Of a stretch of 64,000 nt of DNA, positions 58,112-64,000 are shown piece after piece; the first letter of the stretch is position 1; each line of letters begins with the position of its first letter. Both the position numbers and the translations under genes were made by a program. Below the pieces are notes generated by a model that made no database searches, was not told the origin of the DNA, and saw only the letters and a program-made list of their open reading frames with translations. This stretch comes from Calliphora vicina (taxonomy: Eukaryota > Arthropoda > Insecta > Diptera > Calliphoridae). The stretch is taken from the NCBI RefSeq assembly GCF_958450345.1, contig NC_088780.1:32139667-32203666 (forward strand). Direction: 5' to 3'.

Positions 58112-59000
58112 ATTGGGTGTATGACTTAAAAAATCGGCATTTACAATAGATGGCGTATCTTTTGAAAGAGGTTTTCGTTTTTAATAACTTATATGTCATT
58201 TTGAAGGATACATAACTGTCAATTGTTCTCATTTAATTATTGAACATTACAGTGTAAAGAACAAAGCTAAATATACAGGAAATTTAGCTTTACTTCTTTA
58301 ATTTGAAAAAAAAAAAAAATTTAAAGCCTTAAGCAGCAACTTCAAAACTTTTGCTAGCAGCAGGATTCATCCAAAAGAAGAGAAATTCGAATCCAAAAGA
58401 AGGGGAATTGGAATACGAATTGAAGCCGAGAGACCTTAAAGGTCGATTTTGCATGTCCGAAATGATGCTTAAACGCTATAAAAGAAATTAATTTTTGCAC
58501 CGGATCATTACTAGCGATGGAAAATGGATTCATTACAATAACCTGAAGTGTAGGAGATCGTATATAAAGCCCAACCAACCAGCCGAATCGACACCACAGC
58601 CAAATATCCAAGCGCTACAGTAATTCTCTGTATTTGGTGGGAGTAAAAGGGTCCTACCCATTATGAGCTGCTCAAATCTGGCCAGACCTTCACAGGGAAC
58701 CTTTACCGAATGCAATTGATCCGTTTGAAGTGAGTATTGGCCGAAAAATTATCCCAGATTATGCGGCCAGACATGAAGTCGTAAAATTCCATCATGACAA
58801 CAATGTTGAAATACCTATTAAAAAGTATTTGGAAAGAAGTGGTTGGGAGGTTTTGCCTCACCCGTCTTTAGTCCAGACTTTACCCGAATACGAATACTAT
58901 TTGCTTCGATCGATGCAGAACGCTCTCTCTGGGATATGGTCACTTTCGAAAAGAGTATCTGAAATTGGCTTGATTCGTTCTTGGCCTCAAGATTATTTTA
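58112..59000 (+). mobile_element. Mariner relic, plus orientation, with 5' inverted repeat
   Basis: The 5' end TTGGGTGTATGACTTAAAAA is at 58112, followed by an untranslated leader and the transposase start region near 58285 (LALLL.FEKKKN). Later come MSEMMLKRYKRN (58455), GPYPYELLKSGQTFTGNLYR-like (58650-58710), FHHDNNVEIPIKKYLERSGW (second Asp, 58788-58850) and SMQNALSGIW (58912). The third Asp region is altered (LVQTLPEYEYYLL). The 3' end is missing. Confidence 0.82.
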
Positions 59001-59277
59001 ACTTGAAAATAATTTGTTTCGACTATTCGATTAATCGAAAATTATTTCTCGAATAATTTTTTGTTTTAAATTGAAATGTTATGCATGTGAATAAAAAATA
59101 AATGTTTTCCTCTATTACTCGAATATTTTTTATTCGAATGACAATCGTAGTGTATATCAAATTGAATATTATATACTAATGCTGAGTGTCTCTTTGGGAG
59201 ATAGCGAGATCTTCATTGACTACCTTTATATGGGCCTAAATAACAAACCATTTTATTTAGAACTTCTGGCATATGTT

Positions 59278-60456
59278 CATTAGAGTCCCTTAGAATTAAA
59301 TTTTTGGAAATTTTGAAACGGTACCCGCTGAAAACTTTCGTAGTGACCTAAAATACCACCAAAAAATTTGTTAGCTTGTTCTAAGAAGGGCAACCTGTGC
59401 CGACTTTCGATTTAGTTTTGAGGTGCATTTACAAAGGGAAAAATGCATTTTTTTCAGTTTTTTTTTAATTTTTGCCATTAAATAATTACTTTTGCAATTT
59501 AATTTAAAAGAAGCGAAATGTGTATGTAATTTTCGTTCTAATAAGATATAAAAGACAAAAATTGGTTAAAAAACGTGTCTCAGGCCACTAGAACAAGAAA
59601 TGTAGGAAAAAAATTAACATATTTTGAGAAATATTAAATCAAAAGTTTATTTTTACTTAAAATATATCCATATTTACTTGTATATGAGTTTTTATCTTCA
59701 TAGGATACAGTTAACCTATTCGCAGGTATAACCAAAAAAAATATTTTTTTTAACGGCAGTTTCAAAACTCCAATTTAAAATTTTTAAAAATTTTGTTAAA
59801 CAAATTTCAGAATTTTTTGATCATCACATGGGGATTTATTTACAACATAATGGGGAATAAAAATGTGAAAAAAGTATGTCAATACCTCCTATAGTTTTTC
59901 CGTACCTGCGATATAAATTTTGCGATTTTCGAGAAAAACTAATTTTTTGGCCATATTTTGGCGAATGAGCCCAATTTCCTTATTGTTATTAATTTTAAGT
60001 AAAATCTATTCAAAATATTATAGTACAGGTAATTTTAAATATAGTCTGAAAGTTTTCCTAAAATCGGAAAACGTTAACCCTTAAATCGTGAAGGTCAAAA
60101 GTCAAATTTTTCAATATTTGGAATTTCTAATGGAAAGTAGCGAAATATTATATATTTTTGGGCCGATTTTGAGGAAACTTAAGAAAAATATAAAATGAAG
60201 TCTAGTATTTACAATAACAGCACAAAAATGGAAATTAACCCTTAAGAACATTTGGGGTCCAAATCACCCTGAACTTTTAAAATCACGAAAAACACAGGCA
60301 TTTTGACCCCAAGTGCTCTTAAGGGTTAATTTCCATTTTTGTGCTGTTATTGTAAATACTAGACTTCATTTTATATTTTTCTTAAGTTTTACGAAAGTTT
60401 TCAATGGGTACCGTTTCAAAATTTCAAAAAATGTAATTCTAAAGGACACTATAATG
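59278..60456. mobile_element. Fold-back element, about 1.18 kb, with nested inverted repeats
   Basis: The outer arms are 59278-59342 and about 60391-60456. CATTAGAGTCCCTTAGAATT on the left pairs with AATTCTAAAGGACACTATAATG on the right, and the match continues through GAAATTTTGAAACGGTACCC and GAAAACTTTCGTA. Inside, 60178-60259 and 60305-60386 are 82-bp inverted arms differing at two positions, separated by 45 bp. No protein is encoded. The class is not known to me. Confidence 0.75.
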
Positions 60457-62940
60457 TTCATGTAGAGATTATGAGGGAAACTGACAATGGCACGAAGACA
60501 TTATGAAAGACCGGTCCATAGGAAATGGGATAGCAGTTAAATTTTATTAAGAAATTAAAATTTCAACAAAAATCACCAACATTTGTATATAAAAAACCTA
60601 AAAACTGAAACCCAAAATCATTCTAGAGACCAGCTTCAAAATTGCTTTCAGTATTTCAATCCAATATAATTGAAATCTCTCTAAAAACAGCTGGCTTTTA
60701 TTGAAGCCATTAATTTTGTGCAAATGTTTGGGAATATTAATAAATATGAATATAAAAAAATCAATTTTAAAGGAAATGAAATGAAAGGGTGAAATCATTA
60801 ATTGAACAAAGAAAATCAATAACTATAATTTGATACTTTTTGTTAAATGGCAAAAACCAGGAAAAATCTCTACCAAAAAAAACAAACACCGACCACAAAA
60901 ACCAATTGCAAGAAAATAAAAAATATGACTTGACAAAATAAACAACAGCTGGTGACCAAAAAACAAAAACCAAATAAAAGGAGTTAAACACAGAAGGACA
61001 AAGGATCAGCACTTGAACAAAAACAAACAATAATTAAAAGGAAACTCTTTCTGTTTTGAATATCAAAAAAGAGAAAGAATGATCGATGACAATTCAATGA
61101 ATGAAAGTGGAGTTAAAGGATAAAGAAAAGAGAAAAAGTCACCTGCATTTTATAATAAACCTTTGACAAATGAATTTGCAAAAAAAGTGTTGCTTTCCTT
61201 TTGTGTAAAAATTCAAATTGTTAGCATAAAACCAGCTGAAAATTTATGTGTTTTTTTTCAAGGATTTTGTAGGATTTTATAAAGGATTGTTTAGTTATGC
61301 ACTTATTGATTCATATAATAAAATGTGGTAATATTTTTCAATTATTTTTCGAAATAATTAAAACAAAACAGCTGTTAGATTTCCAGGAATTTTCAAATGT
61401 TAAATAAGATATCACGTGGAAATAACACGCGATATTTTAAAGCAATGTTAATATAATTCTTTTGCAATAGAAAAATGAGGGTTTTTTTCAGGGCGTTCAA
61501 AAAGTGCTTGGCTTTTGGGGTTTACACCCTAGTTTTTCAGCATTATAAATTTAATATCAATTTCTTTAAATGTCACTAAATTTCAGAAATTAAACACTTA
61601 TTTCCGCTGGCTATAAATGTCATATTATAAGTTGACATTGTCATATCAAAAATCTTATAAATTCCTGAGGTTTCTTAACAAACCTCACCTGTTTCTAGAA
61701 TTTCCAAATAAAAACTCAAATTACCAAACAGCATTAGAATTGTTTGCAAGTGAAATCCTTAAATCCTTTACAAAACTAAACAATAAACAAACAAAACAAA
61801 AGAAAAAAAGTATCAACAGTTTCATACTTAAGGATGCCTGACAGTGTTTCATATTTTTTTTCTTTTTTAACATTCCAATAAGTTGCTACTCCTATAAATA
61901 AATACAAAACCTTTTTCTCTGTTAAATACTTTCAATATTTTTCACATTTTTTACGGTTATCCTGACTGTGTATCCTTACAATAACAACACAACACAAAAA
62001 GGAGACAAAAAACACATGTTAAAAAAGTATCTGTTTCAGTTAAAAAAAATGAAACAATGCAAATACACCAGACTCATCATACCTGTTTCTAAAAAAAAAA
62101 TCTATTTTCTTCTTTAAAAAAAACATTGTTTTTTTTATCATTTGAGAAAAAAAGCAAAAAATATGTGTCATTTTTATCATCCCTTAATTTTTGCCAAACA
62201 TGTTTTTTTTCAATATTTTTTTTTTTTTTTATTTATTTGTACTTTTTTTCCCACCCCTCTCTCTCGAACCACCACCCTATGAAAATGTATGTACATTCCA
62301 TTTACATAAAGAATTTTTATTTAAAACAAAAAAACAAAGTAAATGTTTTTATTAGCATTTCAGTACATATATATATCCTGCCTTTATATCCTTCCTATGG
62401 GTTTGCAGTAGAGTATAAATTTTTTATGATTTTTCATAAGGGTTGCAATATATTTTCTATATATTGTATGGATTTTATATATTTTGCATGTAAATATATA
62501 AAAAATACAAAATATATTTTATTTATTTCATTTATATACCATATTATGGAATTGTTATTGGTAAATATTTTATTTTGTGTGTGGGTAAAAAACTTTTACA
62601 CACATACATATTTTTATATAATATAAAATATATATTTTTTTTTAATAGGTATGTAGGTGATTTTAATAAAAAATGTATGTAATTGTCTATGATTGGTTGT
62701 TTTGTATGGTAATTTTTTATACCAGCACTTTTACATAAATAAATTTGTTAAAAGGGACTGGAATTTATATAAAATTATGTAAAAGAGTAGTTGGATTATG
62801 AAGTTAGAGTATAAAATTGAATTGGATTTATAGATTCAATACTGTTGATAATGATATTTACTTATAATTCCTAAATTTGAATATAGTATTCTTAAGGATC
62901 TTTTGTTTCCTATCATTAAAATTAAATAAAACAAATGTGT
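60457..62940. other. AT-rich intergenic DNA, nothing recognised
   Basis: About 2.5 kb with homopolymer tracts. The 166-codon frame at 62126 is Phe/Tyr/Lys-rich low complexity and is not considered a gene. Confidence 0.45.
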
Positions 62941-62944
62941 GTGA

Positions 62945-63205
62945 AAGGCCTATCGATGATATTATGTGTGGAATATCACATTGTTCAAATGTTCGCCGAT
63001 GCTTTTCTTAGATGCGTGCATCTGGAATGTTCAATTTTCCATGTTTCTGGCGCATAAATCCGGCTGAATTTGACCGATGGCATTATGATGACTTTCAGGA
63101 TCGTTGTGGTTTGTAGTGTATTCGCATAGACCTGCGACTTAAGAAAGCAATACAAGATAAAGCTAACGGGGTCAAATCGCACGATCTCGGTGGACAGATC
63201 ACATC
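62945..63205 (-). mobile_element. C-terminal fragment of a third-lineage mariner/Tc1-type transposase
   Basis: On the minus strand PPRSCDL-like sequence (63195-63175) leads into LYCFLKSQVYANTLQTTTIL, the 'PPRSCDLTP..(F/Y)FLWG.LK..VY..KP.T' C-terminal block of this transposase type. It contains the last catalytic Asp. After a frameshift, HASKKSIGEHLNNVIFHT (62998-62968) matches the usual end of such proteins. Nothing upstream of the block remains. Confidence 0.75.
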
Positions 63206-63224
63206 ACCTCCACGGCGACATGAA

Positions 63225-63475
63225 ATAACACCCAATGAAATAACGTCCAATTAGGAAAATTAAATAAGTCCCAATAAATTAAAACCCAAAAAAAATTAAA
63301 TAACTCCCAAATGAAAAAAATTAATAAACACCCAATTTCAATTAATTAACTTCCAATTACAATTACAACGTAATTCCCAATATTTGGGTTTTATTTCATA
63401 ATGAAATAATTTCAAAAAATATGGAAATAAAGCCCAATGAAATAAGTCCCAAAAAAATGAAATAAGACCCTAATA
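63225..63475. repeat. Degenerate short tandem motif, AATAANNCCCAAT
   Basis: Variants of GAAATAACACCCAAT recur about a dozen times with irregular spacing: GAAATAACGTCCAAT, AAATAAGTCCCAAT, AAATAACTCCCAAAT, AATAAACACCCAAT, and after 63416 AATAAAGCCCAAT, AATAAGTCCCAA, AATAAGACCCTAAT. Near 63380 an inverse block (ATATTTGGGTTTTATTTCAT) gives a local hairpin. Confidence 0.7.
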
Positions 63476-64000
63476 TTTTAAATTTTAATGAAATGTGTTT
63501 ATTAGTGTTTCATATATGAATTTATCTAAATTTTTGTGTCTCGATGTTATTTGTCGACGTAATGCTGGAACCTGAAAATACGGTTCTTATTAGCTTACCT
63601 TGGAGACCTTGCTCACAGTCAGTTTTGTATGTGGCTGCATTGAAATTTAACACCTTTGAATTAAAATATTAAAATAGGTGGTTGTAACCTTTGCAGGATC
63701 AAATGTTAATGGAAATACAAGAACAAATTTAAATTAAGATTTGAGGAATGACCAATCCTAAGCTTAATTAGTGTAACAGAGACAAGTTTTGTAAGGGAAA
63801 TCGCGGCAATTTTTGTAACAAACTATTTCTCACTTGTCTCTGTAAAGTAGTAAAGCTTCTTTTCGTAGTACATGTAGATCACTGTATTTTTGTATAATAA
63901 TTTTTTAAGTATAATTGTTGTTCAGTAATAAAATACAACAATTTTCTATTTCTACGGCGACTACTCATAATTTAGTATTCCATTAATAAAAATTAGTTTG
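63476..64000. other. Intergenic DNA, nothing recognised
   Basis: No gene, repeat or motif supported. Confidence 0.4.

Noticed and set aside
62126..62626. 166-codon open frame, plus strand
   Set aside because: Phe, Tyr, Lys and Ile dominate, in line with AT-rich low-complexity DNA; no domain, no splice context.

Overview
The window is AT-rich animal DNA with spliced genes (GT...AG introns, AATAAA poly(A) signals) and very many decayed transposable elements. The protein families present (an insect-type IscU, a DUF1091 secreted protein, a short Kazal inhibitor) and the repeats (mariner, DINE-1/mini-me-like elements with GTCY microsatellites) point to a higher fly, Diptera: Brachycera, most likely a calyptrate such as a blowfly or house fly. 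The species assignment is inference.

Gene-bearing part, 0.1-16.3 kb. Five intact genes could be assembled exon by exon with consistent splice phases. They are a secreted Kazal-type inhibitor (+, 100-3569), the mitochondrial iron-sulfur scaffold IscU (-, 6564-4005), a DUF1091 secreted protein (-, 9101-6958), a saccharopine-dehydrogenase-like oxidoreductase of the SCCPDH family (-, 11345-9547), and the ER nucleotide exchange factor SIL1 (+, 11836-13271). SCCPDH and SIL1 are divergent, with start codons 490 bp apart. A direct duplicate of SIL1, including part of its upstream region, lies at 14498-16321 and is a clear pseudogene. Introns carry decayed elements: a non-LTR retrotransposon in Kazal intron 1 and a mariner in the IscU intron.

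Repeat-dominated part, 16.3-64 kb. No complete gene was found. It holds LTR-like repeats, several mariner relics of at least three lineages, DINE-1/mini-me-like copies, a short Helitron, several MITE-like inverted-repeat elements and one 1.2-kb fold-back element. It also holds tandem arrays: about 110 bp at 24.4-25.5 kb, 41-bp palindromic at 25.9-28.8 kb, 46 bp at 37.2-38.1 kb, 19 bp at 46.0-48.3 kb and 157 bp at 50.9-51.7 kb. Two isolated cysteine-containing candidate exons (34701-34907 minus; 56929-57199 plus) may belong to genes whose other exons are far away or outside the window.

The genes are not an operon-like system: they are ordinary, functionally unrelated fly genes. The most unusual content is structural: the palindromic satellite, the higher-order 19-bp array, opposed Helitron ends around satellite monomers, and the fold-back element.
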